Shown piece by piece: positions 35,561 through 44,808 of a DNA stretch of 64,000 bases. The position numbers were made by a program, and so were the translations under genes. The notes below the pieces were generated by a model. That model saw only the letters and a program-made list of their open reading frames with translations. It ran no database searches and was not told the origin of the DNA. Source of the stretch: Prevotella melaninogenica. GTDB taxonomy: Bacteria > Bacteroidota > Bacteroidia > Bacteroidales > Bacteroidaceae. Positions within the stretch are counted from its first letter, which is position 1, and every line of letters begins with the position of its first letter. The DNA lies in contig NZ_CP072350.1 in assembly GCF_018127965.1 (NCBI RefSeq), positions 434,001-498,000 on the forward strand, in the 5' to 3' direction.

Positions 35561-35821
35561 TTATGTCAATAAACTTAAGACAAAGGTAAGGATAATATTT
35601 GGAATGAGGAAAAAATTGACATTCTTTATAAAATAGATGGTGACACCAAGCCTTTTGCCTATCATTTCATGGCAAGCGAATTCAGTACCATTGTCAGTTG
35701 TAATAGACTTGATATGCTCTTTGAATGGAGATAGCAAATGTATTACAGTGCGTGCCAACTCTTTGACATTTTTCCCCTTTGCTATTCTATTATGCCATGC
35801 AACATGCAGGTTATCTTCTAT
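35561..35821 (-). pseudogene. IS30-family transposase remnant
   Basis: The open frame IEDNLHVAWHNRIAKG ... ELARTVIHLLSPFKEHIKS, ITTDNGTEFACHE, MIGKRLGVTIYF matches the middle of IS30 transposases, including the second catalytic Asp (TTDNGTEFA). Both ends are missing: a stop lies at 35822-35824 and the sequence becomes unrelated after VTIYF, before the catalytic Glu. Dead element. The porin promoter overlaps its degraded 3' end. Confidence 0.8.
35581..35588 (-). promoter_or_regulatory. -7 box of the beta-barrel gene
   Basis: Minus-strand TACCTTTG, 75 bases before the ATG at 35507, inside IS30-derived DNA. Confidence 0.55.
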
Positions 35822-35907
35822 CTATGATTTGTCTTTGAACAAATAAAGCAGCTATAGGCAAAGTCCCATACTTTCTTCGTTAATTTCTTTTCTACTTCTA
35901 CAATTCT

Positions 35908-36165
35908 TTATTTAATATTACGACTTTCTTCTATTAGTTTTTCTTTTGATGGTAATTTTTCTACGTTAAGGATAAAGGCTATTTTCTCATCATATATTAA
36001 AGTTAAATATCCTTTATGTTCCCATTCTTTTAATACAGGAAGTATTCTTTCCCTTTCTGTATATATAATTGGAGGAAAGCTATCCCATGTCCAAATAGGA
36101 CTATATGCAAATGGATCATGACAAATATAAGTTGCCAATACACGAACAATTTTTATTCTCTTCAT
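35908..36165 (-). CDS. Small acidic/basic protein, paralogue 1 (orphan immunity-like)
   Basis: 85 aa: MKRIKIVRVLATYICHDPFAYSP ... RERILPVLKEWEHKGYLTLIYDEKIAFILNVEKLPSKEKLIEESRNIK. Aligns along its length with the 89-aa protein at 36221-36490 (MKR, YICHD/YIYHD, SPI.W, ERI.P.L..W...GY..LI.D..IAF, EKLPSKE.LIEES). No family recognised. It is preceded, with a one-base gap, by a short frame ending MVNLKTGRTITLK (stop 36167-36169), like its paralogue. AT-rich. Confidence 0.6.
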   Translation of the reverse strand: MKRIKIVRVLATYICHDPFAYSPIWTWDSFPPIIYTERERILPVLKEWEHKGYLTLIYDEKIAFILNVEKLPSKEKLIEESRNIK

Positions 36166-36166
36166 A

Positions 36167-36217
36167 TTATTTTAATGTTATTGTTCTACCTGTTTTCAAG
36201 TTCACCATTCTCATCAA
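36167..36217 (-). pseudogene. C-terminal gene tail in front of paralogue 1
   Basis: The minus-strand frame LMRMVNLKTGRTITLK followed by TAA matches the tail LTRMTNLKTGEVTTFK in front of the second paralogue. It looks like the last codons of a lost upstream gene copied with its neighbour. Confidence 0.45.
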
Positions 36218-36220
36218 TCA

Positions 36221-36490
36221 TTATTTGAGATTCAGGCTCTCTTCTATTAGTTGTTCTTTTGATGGTAATTTCTCTGGAATAAAAGAAAAAGCAATGTCGT
36301 TATCTTCTATTAATTTTATATATCCATTTTCCTGCCATTTCAACAAAATGGGTCTAATTCTTTCATACTTATTTCGAAGATTTTTATTTAGCACATCTAA
36401 TAAATTCCAATCAACAATTGGAGACATCAAATAAATATTATCGTGATAAATATAATTTATTATTATTAATAGTAATCTACTACGTTTCAT
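36221..36490 (-). CDS. Small protein, paralogue 2 (orphan immunity-like)
   Basis: 89 aa: MKRSRLLLIIINYIYHDNIYLMSPIVDWNLLD ... EQLIEESLNLK. Same architecture as the 85-aa paralogue downstream. The tail-plus-small-gene pair is duplicated as a unit, as seen in polymorphic toxin loci where immunity genes directly follow a toxin C terminus. No toxin domain survives here, so immunity is inference. It lies 10 bases after the remnant tail at 36501-36640. Promoter candidate at 36768. Confidence 0.6.
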   Translation of the reverse strand: MKRSRLLLIIINYIYHDNIYLMSPIVDWNLLDVLNKNLRNKYERIRPILLKWQENGYIKLIEDNDIAFSFIPEKLPSKEQLIEESLNLK

Positions 36491-36500
36491 AACTCATGTG

Positions 36501-36640
36501 TTATTTGAAGGTTGTGACTTCTCCTGTTTTTAGATTTGTCATTCTTGTTAATTTAATTTTAGATTGTGTTATAAATTGCGTCTGCTTTCTTACCGCTTCG
36601 TATTTCAAGCGATTCAGTTGAATGTGTTGAAGGGTCTATA
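36501..36640 (-). pseudogene. C-terminal remnant of a lost gene in front of paralogue 2
   Basis: The frame from after a TAG at about 36640 reads TLQHIQLNRLKYEAVRKQTQ, then FITQSKIKLTRMTNLKTGEV and TTFK before TAA at 36501-36503. Strongly basic, about 44 codons, no start codon near its beginning. Interpreted as the end of a larger gene, possibly a toxin. Confidence 0.45.
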
Positions 36641-36767
36641 GTTTCTTAGTCCATGTATTATTTATTGATTCTTTTATCAAGCTATTTGCTTACTCATAAG
36701 TGTATTAAAAGCAAAAGTTCCACCCTGGTACGCATTTAAAAGAGGCGTGGTGGAAACTGTCACGGCA

Positions 36768-36800
36768 AAGGTAGTTCTTTTATTTTAATCTTGCAAGTCT
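36768..36800 (-). promoter_or_regulatory. Promoter and hairpin leader of the small-paralogue region
   Basis: Minus-strand TACCTTTG (about 36768-36775) with TTG about 22 bases upstream. The first transcribed bases can fold: GTTTCCACC pairs with GGTGGAAC near 36719-36758. Confidence 0.5.
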
Positions 36801-36907
36801 TTAGAGTAAATCTTTGAAAATCATTGAAAAAGGTAAATTGAAGTATGAATAGAAAAGCTATTGGTCTCTGGTTTATAAGTGTTTGTAAACTATTTTCACT
36901 CATCTTA

Positions 36908-37126
36908 AAACCAATACATGCTCTTTAGGGGGCTAAAAGAGGCTCTTTCGGCTTGCAAAAGGTGCCCTTTTGAGGTCTTATTAACGCCCTTTTGAAGTCC
37001 AATTAAGCACCTTTTACTTTGCTACTTTATAACTAATTGATTTCCTTATGGTTACAAACCTGCTTTTTATATGTGATTTTGCCGTTATTTATTGATGTTT
37101 TCTTTGAACTTATGTAATGATTTTTC
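36908..37126 (-). repeat. Dispersed ~210-bp element, copy F (inverted)
   Basis: Minus strand: GAAAAATCATTACA, GTTTGTAACCATAAGG, AGTTATAAAGTAGCAAAG, AAAAGGTGCTTAATTGG, CAAAAGGGCGTTAATAAG, AAAAGGGCACCTTTTGCAAG, AGAGCATGTATTGG. One of the best-preserved copies. The 99-codon frame here (37033-37332) is not a gene. Confidence 0.9.
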
Positions 37127-37318
37127 AATCTATTGTCTATAGATTTTTGAAGTCTTAAAATGAACCTTATAAATAACTTTAGCCGCATGACCTGATGCCT
37201 TACAGCCTGCACACAGCAGATTACCTTCATGAAAAGAAACGTTTTCTGTTGGGAACATAAACATTTCTTTCCATGAAAGTAAAGCTTTATTCTCACGAAA
37301 ATACCTCCGAGAGTGTTG

Positions 37319-39526
37319 TTATAGGCAGGCAACAGTGAGGCCCGCCATGACGATGCTGACCATACTCATGAGTTTGATAAGGATGTTGAGCGATGGACCA
37401 GAGGTGTCTTTGAATGGGTCGCCAACGGTGTCACCGACGATGGTTGCCTTGTGAGCGTCAGAGCCTTTACCACCGAAGTTGCCCTCCTCGACATACTTCT
37501 TCGCATTGTCCCACGCACCACCAGCATTCGACATGAAGACGGCAAGGGTGAAGCCGGCTGCCAAACCGCCTACTAACAAGCCCAATACACCTGCCACTCC
37601 GAGTAAAAGACCGACGACAACAGGGATGATGATAGCCAAAAGCGATGGGATGATCATCTCGTGTTGCGCACTCTGAGTACTGATTTCTACGCATCGTCCG
37701 TAGTCTGGTGTGCCTGTTCCTTCTAATATTCCCTTAATCTCACGGAACTGGCGACGCACTTCTTCTACCATCTTTCCTGCTGCTCTACCCACAGCACCCA
37801 TTGTCAATCCGCAGAAAAGGAAGGCTGCCATAGCACCGATAAACGCACCGACAAGCACCTTTGGATTCATCAGGTTCACTTGGAAGAAGTTCATGAAGTC
37901 TGGGATAGTAGCCTTTGTGGCATCAATGGTTTCGCCTGCAACGTTGGTCATTTGTGTACCGACACGTGCCATGGCAATCTTGATTTCCTCGATATAAGAA
38001 GCCAACAACGCCAATGCGGTCAATGCAGCCGAACCAATAGCAAAGCCCTTACCCGTAGCAGCTGTGGTATTACCTAAAGCATCAAGGGCATCAGTGCGCT
38101 GGCGCACCTCCGCTCCTAACTCGCTCATCTCCGCATTACCGCCAGCATTGTCGGCAATTGGTCCGTAGGCATCTGTTGCCAAGGTGATACCCAAGGTTGA
38201 GAGCATACCGACCGCAGCGATACCGATACCATAGAGTCCGTGCTGAATAGAGAGTGCTGACATCGACATGTCAAAGCCGTTGGCACAGAGATAACTCAGC
38301 ATGATAGCCACTGAAATAGAAAGGACTGGGATGCAAGTAGAAATCATACCCGTACCAATACCTTTTATAATAACAGTCGCAGCACCTGTATGACTTGCCT
38401 CCGAAATTGCCTTTGTAGGTACATAACTCTGGGAAGTATAGTACTCCGTTGCCTGTCCGATGATAACACCAGCTGCCAAACCAGCAATCACAGAGAAGCT
38501 AACACCCAACCAGTTCTCTAATCCTAAGAGGTAGAGAATGAGGAAACTAACAGCTGCAATGAGTACGGCAGCCGTGTTCGTGCCCAATCCTAAGGCGTGG
38601 AGAAGGTCTTTCATCGTGGCTCCCTCCTTTGTTCTTACGAGGAAAATACCGAACAAACTAAGGAAAACACCGACGGCTGCGATGAGCATTGGAGCGATGA
38701 CAGCCTTCAGTTGCATATCACCCGATGAGGCAGCAAAGGCAGTTGCACCTAAAGCAGCGGTAGAAAGAATCGAACCACAATAGCTCTCGTATAGGTCGGC
38801 ACCCATACCAGCCACGTCACCCACGTTGTCGCCTACGTTGTCGGCAATCGTTGCAGGGTTGCGTGGGTCGTCTTCAGGGATGTTAGCTTCCACCTTACCC
38901 ACAAGGTCGGCGCCCACGTCAGCCGCCTTTGTATAGATACCGCCACCCACACGAGCAAACAAAGCCTGTGTAGAAGCACCCATACCGAAGGTCAACATCG
39001 TTGTAGTGATGGTGATAAGCATCTCGCTCGTTGTCATCTTATCAGAATAGAACCAAGTGAGGACAATGAACCAAAGGGCTATGTCTAACAAACCTAATCC
39101 TACGACAACTAATCCCATGACAGCACCCGAACGGAAGGCTATCTTGAGTCCATCGTTAAGTCCCTTACGTGCTGCGTTGGCTGTTCTTGCACTGGCATAG
39201 GTAGCCGTTTTCATACCGAAGAAACCAGCAAGACCAGAGAAGAAGCCACCAGTCAGGAAGGCAAAGGGTACCCATTCATTCTGTGCATTGAAGCCATAAG
39301 CCATGATGGCGAAGATGATCGCAAGGACAACAAAAACAATCAATACGACTTTGTATTGTTGTTTCAGATACGCCATGGCACCACGGCGCACGTATTCAGC
39401 AATCTCAACCATGCGGGGTGTACCCTCCTCCGCTTTCATCATAGACTTAAAGAAATACCATGCCATACCCAAGGCGCATACAGATGCAATGGGAATGAGC
39501 CAAAAAACTTGTGGGATGTGTTCCAT
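37319..39526 (-). CDS. hppA: Membrane-bound ion-translocating pyrophosphatase
   Basis: 735 aa with about 16 membrane helices. Substrate-site motif [35 protein letters not shown] is complete, as is the C-terminal [23 protein letters not shown]. Residues [10 protein letters not shown] carry Ala rather than Lys at the potassium-determining position, so the enzyme should be K+-dependent. It hydrolyses pyrophosphate and pumps Na+ and/or H+ out of the cytoplasm; Bacteroides members of this branch are dual Na+/H+ pumps (family knowledge). ATG 39524-39526; a TATATTTG box lies at 39573-39580 on the minus strand. Monocistronic. Confidence 0.96.
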   Translation of the reverse strand: MEHIPQVFWLIPIASVCALGMAWYFFKSMMKAEEGTPRMVEIAEYVRRGAMAYLKQQYKVVLIVFVVLAIIFAIMAYGFNAQNEWVPFAFLTGGFFSGLAGFFGMKTATYASARTANAARKGLNDGLKIAFRSGAVMGLVVVGLGLLDIALWFIVLTWFYSDKMTTSEMLITITTTMLTFGMGASTQALFARVGGGIYTKAADVGADLVGKVEANIPEDDPRNPATIADNVGDNVGDVAGMGADLYESYCGSILSTAALGATAFAASSGDMQLKAVIAPMLIAAVGVFLSLFGIFLVRTKEGATMKDLLHALGLGTNTAAVLIAAVSFLILYLLGLENWLGVSFSVIAGLAAGVIIGQATEYYTSQSYVPTKAISEASHTGAATVIIKGIGTGMISTCIPVLSISVAIMLSYLCANGFDMSMSALSIQHGLYGIGIAAVGMLSTLGITLATDAYGPIADNAGGNAEMSELGAEVRQRTDALDALGNTTAATGKGFAIGSAALTALALLASYIEEIKIAMARVGTQMTNVAGETIDATKATIPDFMNFFQVNLMNPKVLVGAFIGAMAAFLFCGLTMGAVGRAAGKMVEEVRRQFREIKGILEGTGTPDYGRCVEISTQSAQHEMIIPSLLAIIIPVVVGLLLGVAGVLGLLVGGLAAGFTLAVFMSNAGGAWDNAKKYVEEGNFGGKGSDAHKATIVGDTVGDPFKDTSGPSLNILIKLMSMVSIVMAGLTVACL

Positions 39527-39872
39527 AATTCAATATGTTTAGGTTGTGTAATAGATAGATTATAATATGGCGCAAATATATAAAAAAATATTGAGAGGGA
39601 GCCTGTTTTGTTTTTTTTAACAAGGTTGTAACTAAAATACTCCTATAAAGGAACAGTGGGCTCATATTTTATTGCTACCTTTGTCCACGTTACGTGGAAT
39701 TGTACTATATGTTTTTTACTATAATGCTATTGAAAAATCTATATATAGCAAAACTTTGAGGAATTTATTGTTTCTCTGAGACTTGTAACAGCATTAGCAA
39801 TAAGTTTCTTTTTCGTAGCAAAATTAAAGTCGAATACTATTAATATTAAACCTTTTATATTTTTTGTAAGAA
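39527..39872. promoter_or_regulatory. Divergent intergenic region, hppA / RES gene
   Basis: Holds the minus-strand box TATATTTG (39573-39580) for hppA and a plus-strand TACCTTTG (39676-39683). A short palindrome TCCACGTTACGTGGA follows the latter, 180 bases before the RES gene. No gene seen. Confidence 0.5.
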
Positions 39873-41000
39873 ATGACACATCTAGAACTCTACCAAGAAT
39901 TGCTAAATCCTAACTCTGATTTGGTATACCCTTTTAAATATGATGATGAAGATAAAGACTATTTTGATTATTGGAGTGATTTAGTTGAGAAGTATAAAAA
40001 AAAGATTGATAATCTTAGTGATGAAAGTCTAAAGACTCTGAACAAGGCTTTTGAAAAAGCATTAAAAGGGTTTGATCAATTTAAGCCAACTGAAAAACAT
40101 GATTTTAAAGCAAATTTTGATGAGATTTGCAAAACGATAAAAGAATCTTTAAAATTATGCTATAAGAATTACTATGAAGATGCATATAAATTATTGTTTG
40201 AATTCTTTACTAAGCATGATGATTTCTATTTAAAAATGCTTCCAAGAATAATTGTTGGGAAGAAAGTCTTTTATAGAATACGACCAGATTTTAAGCCTAG
40301 CGAAGGAAAAGAGCAAGATGGTGACTTATTTCATCTCCCATTTCATTTACGTCACAAAGCAGCTTCTACAAGGTATGGCTTCTTAGGTTATCCTGTCTTC
40401 TATCTTGCTGGAAGTTTACAAACTGCTTGGTATGAGATGAACTGTCCTGATATTAAGTCCTTTTCTTATGCAAAATTTAGACCTAAAAACACATTAAGTT
40501 TCTTAGATTTAGGTTACCCAATCTCTGAAGAATTAGAAGACTGGGAATATTATAGCTTTTTAGTTTTCTACCCTTTAATAATGGGATGTCTTATATCTGT
40601 AAAACATCCAGATGACCCTTTTAAACCAGAATATATGCTACCTCAGTTTATGACTAAAATTATTAGAGAAAGACCTCAAAAGGGTAGCCCAGAATTCGGC
40701 AACCCTTCAACGAATATAGGGTTTGCAGGTATTGTGTATATGTCTACAAAAAGTCCACACAAAGATAACTTAGAAGATCTGTCATTACGCAATTTTGCAC
40801 TATTCCCTCGAAATACATTTTGTCGAGAAGGTCATGATAACGAATACCTGTCTCCTAAGTTTGAAATGACAGATATAAAGACTTTTTCTGATTTGAGTGA
40901 AAGTCTTTCAAAAGAAGATTCGTTGGAAATTATAAAAGATATAGACAAAAATTTGTTGAAAGAAGAATTTCACCCTATTAATGTTACATTGAAACAATAA
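39873..41000 (+). CDS. RES-domain protein with long N-terminal helical extension
   Basis: 375 aa, very AT-rich. The C-terminal half carries the RES signature: VFYRIRP (Arg135/Arg137), FHLPFHLRHKAASTRYGFLG, YPVFYLAGSLQTAWYEMN (Glu188) and the late GIVYMSTKSP (Ser291). RES domains degrade NAD+ in toxin-antitoxin pairs. Here residues 1-125 are a charged helical extension, unlike the compact ~150-aa RES toxins. No Xre-type antitoxin gene adjoins on either side: upstream is hppA on the opposite strand, downstream a repeat. Larger RES proteins with an N-terminal helical domain are known in Bacteroidota but I cannot confirm this one's subfamily. It may be an autonomous NADase defence protein. Codon and base composition point to acquisition. 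Confidence 0.75.
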   Translation: MTHLELYQELLNPNSDLVYPFKYDDEDKDYFDYWSDLVEKYKKKIDNLSDESLKTLNKAFEKALKGFDQFKPTEKHDFKANFDEICKTIKESLKLCYKNYYEDAYKLLFEFFTKHDDFYLKMLPRIIVGKKVFYRIRPDFKPSEGKEQDGDLFHLPFHLRHKAASTRYGFLGYPVFYLAGSLQTAWYEMNCPDIKSFSYAKFRPKNTLSFLDLGYPISEELEDWEYYSFLVFYPLIMGCLISVKHPDDPFKPEYMLPQFMTKIIRERPQKGSPEFGNPSTNIGFAGIVYMSTKSPHKDNLEDLSLRNFALFPRNTFCREGHDNEYLSPKFEMTDIKTFSDLSESLSKEDSLEIIKDIDKNLLKEEFHPINVTLKQ

Positions 41001-41060
41001 GATGTTGCTTATTTTTGGATATATATAAAAATATTGATAGGTAAAGAAAATTAAAAAAAA

Positions 41061-41214
41061 GCCTCACCCCTAGCCCCTCTCCTGCAGAGAGGGGAGTGTA
41101 AACGGTTTGCTTAAGTAATCAAGTAATGATGAGCAGTAAGATTTGAGAACCACAAGGGGTATCACGCATATCACTCCCCTCCCTTTGGGGGAGGGGCAAG
41201 GGGGAGGGGCTGCT
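41061..41214. repeat. Composite element: type C hairpin ... type A hairpin (inverted)
   Basis: Type C at 41061-41112 (CCTCTCCTGCAGAGAGGGGAG, tail AAACGGTTTGCTT), a 40-base spacer, then inverted type A at 41152-41214 (AGGGGTATCACGCATATC then the hairpin). It lies between the convergent RES and nitroreductase genes. Confidence 0.7.
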
Positions 41215-41254
41215 TGTTGTTGTGGTGGTGGTGTGTTTGGTTGTTTCGCTTTTT

Positions 41255-41986
41255 TTACCACTGCTCCTTCAGTGTTTCTAACAACGTCTTTGATATGGCT
41301 TCATTCGCCTCTTTCGTATATCTTAGGTCGGTGAAGACTTGTGCGAGGGTTTCTTTGTTGTTGATTTCCACAAAGTGTTTGTTTTCCTTTAACTGCTCCT
41401 TTGGCGTATAGAATGCATCGATACGGTCGGGGGTATAGTCTTCGTAAGTCTCGTGGTGGATGATGCTATCGATAGGAAGGCGGTCGGTGAGGGCTGGATC
41501 TTCAGCAGGCCAACCGAGTGTGATAGTGGCAACAGGCATCACGAGACGTGGCAGTTGTAGGACTTCAATGATGGTTTTAGGGTTGTAAATGGTTGTACCT
41601 AAGAAGCAAGTACCTAAGCCCTCTTCCTCAGCAAGATTGCAGAAAGTCTGACAATAGAGCATCGCATCGGTGGCAGCATTGAGGAAAGAAAGGAAGTTGT
41701 CGTAACCCGGAGTTGCCTTACGGTTCTCCGCCCAGAGCGTAGTACGACGGAAGTCAGCGCAGAAAGTGAGGACCACAGGCGCGCCCATGACCATCGGTTG
41801 GTTGAAATGAGCAGGTGCTAATTGCGCCTTCTTTTCCTCGTTTCGAGTGATGACAACCGAGTAAAGCTGTAGGTTTCCCATTGTTGGCGTACGTTCAGCC
41901 TTCTCCAATAGAGTTTTCAACAAATCCTCCGATACATCCTTGTTGGTGTATTTTCTTATCGTCTTTCTTGTATTGATAGTTTTCAT
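41255..41986 (-). CDS. Nitroreductase-family flavoprotein
   Basis: 243 aa from ATG 41984-41986 (MKTINTRKTIRKYTNKDVSED). The upstream extension to 42097 is rejected because it crosses the promoter. FMN-binding features: RKTIRKY, ERTPTMGNLQLYSVVITRNEEKK, GLGTCFLGTTIYNP, LPRLVMPVATITLGWPAEDP. NAD(P)H-dependent reduction of nitro compounds or quinones is typical; the natural substrate is unknown. Cytosolic. A minus-strand TAACTTTG box at about 42008-42017 serves it, divergent from nrdJ. Confidence 0.9.
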   Translation of the reverse strand: MKTINTRKTIRKYTNKDVSEDLLKTLLEKAERTPTMGNLQLYSVVITRNEEKKAQLAPAHFNQPMVMGAPVVLTFCADFRRTTLWAENRKATPGYDNFLSFLNAATDAMLYCQTFCNLAEEEGLGTCFLGTTIYNPKTIIEVLQLPRLVMPVATITLGWPAEDPALTDRLPIDSIIHHETYEDYTPDRIDAFYTPKEQLKENKHFVEINNKETLAQVFTDLRYTKEANEAISKTLLETLKEQW

Positions 41987-42007
41987 TTTAGATAATTTTG
42001 ATGCTAC

Positions 42008-42082
42008 AAAGTTAAGTAAATGTTTTCTATTTTGGAAAACAATTCGTAACTTCGCAGACGAAAAAATTCTAAAACGACAATA
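42008..42082. promoter_or_regulatory. Divergent promoter region nitroreductase / nrdJ
   Basis: 96 bases between the two start codons. Minus strand: TAACTTTG near 42010. Plus strand: TAACTTCG near 42048. No cobalamin riboswitch is visible although NrdJ needs B12. Confidence 0.5.
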
Positions 42083-44683
42083 ATGGAAACCAAACAAACT
42101 TACTCATTTGATGAAGCTTTTCAAGCATCTTTAGCTTATTTCGGCGGAGACGAACTTGCTGCCCGTGTGTGGGTTAACAAGTATGCGATGAAGGATAGCT
42201 TCGGAAATATCTATGAGAAGTCGCCAGAACAGATGCATTGGCGCATTGCTAACGAGATAGCTCGTATTGAAAACAAATATAAGAACCCTTTGACGGCACA
42301 GGAGGTTTTCGACCTCTTGGACCATTTCAGATATATTATCCCTGCTGGTAGTCCGATGACGGGTATCGGTAACAACTATCAGGTGGCATCCCTTTCCAAC
42401 TGTTTCGTAATCGGTTTGGACGGTAATGCCGATTCTTATGGTGCCATTATGCGCATTGACGAAGAGCAGGTACAGCTGATGAAGCGTCGTGGTGGAGTAG
42501 GACATGACCTGACCCATATCCGTCCGAAAGGCTCACCAGTTAAAAACTCAGCTCTGACTTCAACAGGTCTTGTTCCTTTCATGGAGCGTTATTCAAACAG
42601 TACTCGTGAGGTAGCGCAGGACGGTCGTCGTGGTGCCTTGATGCTTTCAGTAAGTATTAAGCATCCAGATTCAGAGGCGTTTATCGATGCCAAGATGGAA
42701 GAAGGTAAGGTGACCGGTGCTAATGTGTCGGTGAAGATTACCGATGAGTTCATGCAGGCAGTCGTTGAAGATAAGACATACGTACAGCAGTTCCCTACCA
42801 ATAGCAGCAAGCCAAGCGTAACGAAGGAGATTTCTGCTAAGGCATTGTGGGAAAAGATTGTACATAACGCATGGAAGAGTGCCGAGCCGGGCGTACTGTT
42901 TTGGGACACAATTATCCGAGAGAGTATTCCTGATTGTTATGCAGACCTTGGTTTCCAGACCGTTTCAACGAATCCATGTGGTGAGATTCCACTCTGTCCA
43001 TACGATAGTTGTCGACTCCTTTCGTTGAATCTCTATTCATACGTTATCGACCCATTCACAGACCATGCACGCTTCGATATGGAATTGTTTAAGCGTCATG
43101 CGCAACTCGCACAGCGATTGATGGACGATATCATCGACCTTGAGATGGAGAAAATCGACCTCATCATGTCGAAGATAAAGACTGATCCTCAGGTGGATGA
43201 GGTGAATAGTGCAGAGTATCATCTTTGGGAGAAGATTAAGAAAAAGAGCTGTCAGGGTCGTCGTACAGGTGTGGGAATCACCGCTGAGGGCGATATGATA
43301 GCAGCTATGGGCTTGCGTTATGGAACACAGGAAGCAACCGACTTCTCTGTTGATATTCATCGCACATTGGCACTGAATGCTTATCGTTCATCAGTAACAA
43401 TGGCACAGGAGCGTGGTGCGTTTGAGATATATGATGCTAAGCGAGAGGAGAAGAATCCGTTTATCCTTCGTCTGAAGGAGGCTGACGGACAGCTCTACGA
43501 GGATATGAAGAAGTATGGTCGTAGAAATATTGCCTGTCTGACGATTGCTCCTACGGGTACAACCTCGCTTATGACACAGACGACATCGGGTATTGAACCT
43601 GTCTTTATGCCTGTATATAAGCGTCGCCGTAAGGTGAATCCAAACGATACGGATGTACATGTAGACTTCGTTGATGAGGTGGGCGACTCTTTTGAGGAGT
43701 ACATTGTTTACCACCGTAAGTTCCTGACATGGATGGAGGTGAATGGAATTGATACGCAGAAGAAGTACAGTCAGGAAGAGATTGACGAACTTGTGAAGCG
43801 CTCTCCTTATTATAAAGCAACGGCTAACGACGTTGACTGGCTGATGAAGGTACGTATGCAGGGCGAGATTCAGAAGTGGGTAGACCACTCAATCTCAGTC
43901 ACTGTGAACCTTCCAAATCAGGTTGACGAGGAGTTAGTGAATAAACTCTATGTTGAGGCATGGCGTAGTGGTTGCAAGGGTTGTACTATCTATCGTGACG
44001 GAAGTCGCTCGGGTGTGATGATTTCGGTATCGAAGAAGGATAAGACAAAGGACGAAAAGCCTGTCGATGAGGAGAAGGCAAAAGACCTTAACTCAGCTGA
44101 GGAGCATCATGAGCATATCTGTAATCATCCAAATGTAATTGAAGTTCGTCCAAAAGAATTGGAGTGTGACGTCGTACGCTTCCAAAACAACAAAGAGAAA
44201 TGGGTGGCTTTCGTTGGTTTGTTAGAGGGTTATCCTTACGAAATCTTTACTGGTTTGCAGGACGATGAGGAGGGTATTGCCCTTCCAAAGAGCGTAACCA
44301 AGGGTAAGATTATCAAGCAAACAGCCGAAGATGGTAACCATCGTTACGACTTCCAGTTTGAGAATAAGCGTGGTTATAAGACTACTGTTGAGGGCTTGTC
44401 AGAGAAGTTTAACCCAGAGTATTGGAACTATGCGAAGCTGATTTCAGGCGTATTGCGTTATCGTATGCCAATCGACCACGTCATCAAGCTCGTTGGTTCG
44501 CTGCAGTTGAAGAACGAAAGCATCAATACATGGAAGAATGGTGTTGAGCGAGCTTTGAAGAAGTATGTTGTTGATGGTACGAGTGCGTCAGGCTTGAAAT
44601 GTCCAGTCTGTGGCCAAGAGACCCTTGTTTATCAAGAAGGTTGTCTGATTTGTACCAACTGTGGTGCCTCACGTTGTGGCTAA
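42083..44683 (+). CDS. nrdJ: Class II (adenosylcobalamin-dependent) ribonucleotide reductase
   Basis: 866 aa. Reduces ribonucleotides to deoxyribonucleotides with a B12-generated thiyl radical. First redox cysteine in VASLSNCFVIG, radical-site region TNPCGEIPLCPYDSCRLLSLNLYSYV, phosphate-binding IAPTGTTSLMTQTTSGIEPVF. A C-terminal TSCPD domain (RFQNNKEKWVAFVGLLEGYPYEIFTG ... GLSEKFNPEYW) and a zinc ribbon ending CPVCGQE ... CTNCGASRCG are typical of the NrdJ-Z form. ATG 42083. Oxygen-independent, as expected of an anaerobe. Confidence 0.96.
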   Translation: METKQTYSFDEAFQASLAYFGGDELAARVWVNKYAMKDSFGNIYEKSPEQMHWRIANEIARIENKYKNPLTAQEVFDLLDHFRYIIPAGSPMTGIGNNYQVASLSNCFVIGLDGNADSYGAIMRIDEEQVQLMKRRGGVGHDLTHIRPKGSPVKNSALTSTGLVPFMERYSNSTREVAQDGRRGALMLSVSIKHPDSEAFIDAKMEEGKVTGANVSVKITDEFMQAVVEDKTYVQQFPTNSSKPSVTKEISAKALWEKIVHNAWKSAEPGVLFWDTIIRESIPDCYADLGFQTVSTNPCGEIPLCPYDSCRLLSLNLYSYVIDPFTDHARFDMELFKRHAQLAQRLMDDIIDLEMEKIDLIMSKIKTDPQVDEVNSAEYHLWEKIKKKSCQGRRTGVGITAEGDMIAAMGLRYGTQEATDFSVDIHRTLALNAYRSSVTMAQERGAFEIYDAKREEKNPFILRLKEADGQLYEDMKKYGRRNIACLTIAPTGTTSLMTQTTSGIEPVFMPVYKRRRKVNPNDTDVHVDFVDEVGDSFEEYIVYHRKFLTWMEVNGIDTQKKYSQEEIDELVKRSPYYKATANDVDWLMKVRMQGEIQKWVDHSISVTVNLPNQVDEELVNKLYVEAWRSGCKGCTIYRDGSRSGVMISVSKKDKTKDEKPVDEEKAKDLNSAEEHHEHICNHPNVIEVRPKELECDVVRFQNNKEKWVAFVGLLEGYPYEIFTGLQDDEEGIALPKSVTKGKIIKQTAEDGNHRYDFQFENKRGYKTTVEGLSEKFNPEYWNYAKLISGVLRYRMPIDHVIKLVGSLQLKNESINTWKNGVERALKKYVVDGTSASGLKCPVCGQETLVYQEGCLICTNCGASRCG

Positions 44684-44808
44684 GCAGTTAACAGTAAAGT
44701 TCAATTAAGTCCTAATTCGGTCATTAGAAATACCTATTGTAGACTAATGACAGTCTTGGATTAAAACAGAGGGCAGGCAGCTCGTCTTGCCCTCACTTCT
44801 CTTAAAGA

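Noticed and set aside
37033..37332. 99-codon minus-strand frame
   Set aside because: Most of it lies in dispersed element copy F; no coding character or homologous frame in other copies.
41987..42097. N-terminal extension of the nitroreductase
   Set aside because: It overlaps nrdJ and the divergent promoter; the family N terminus (MKTINTRKTIRKY) begins at 41986.
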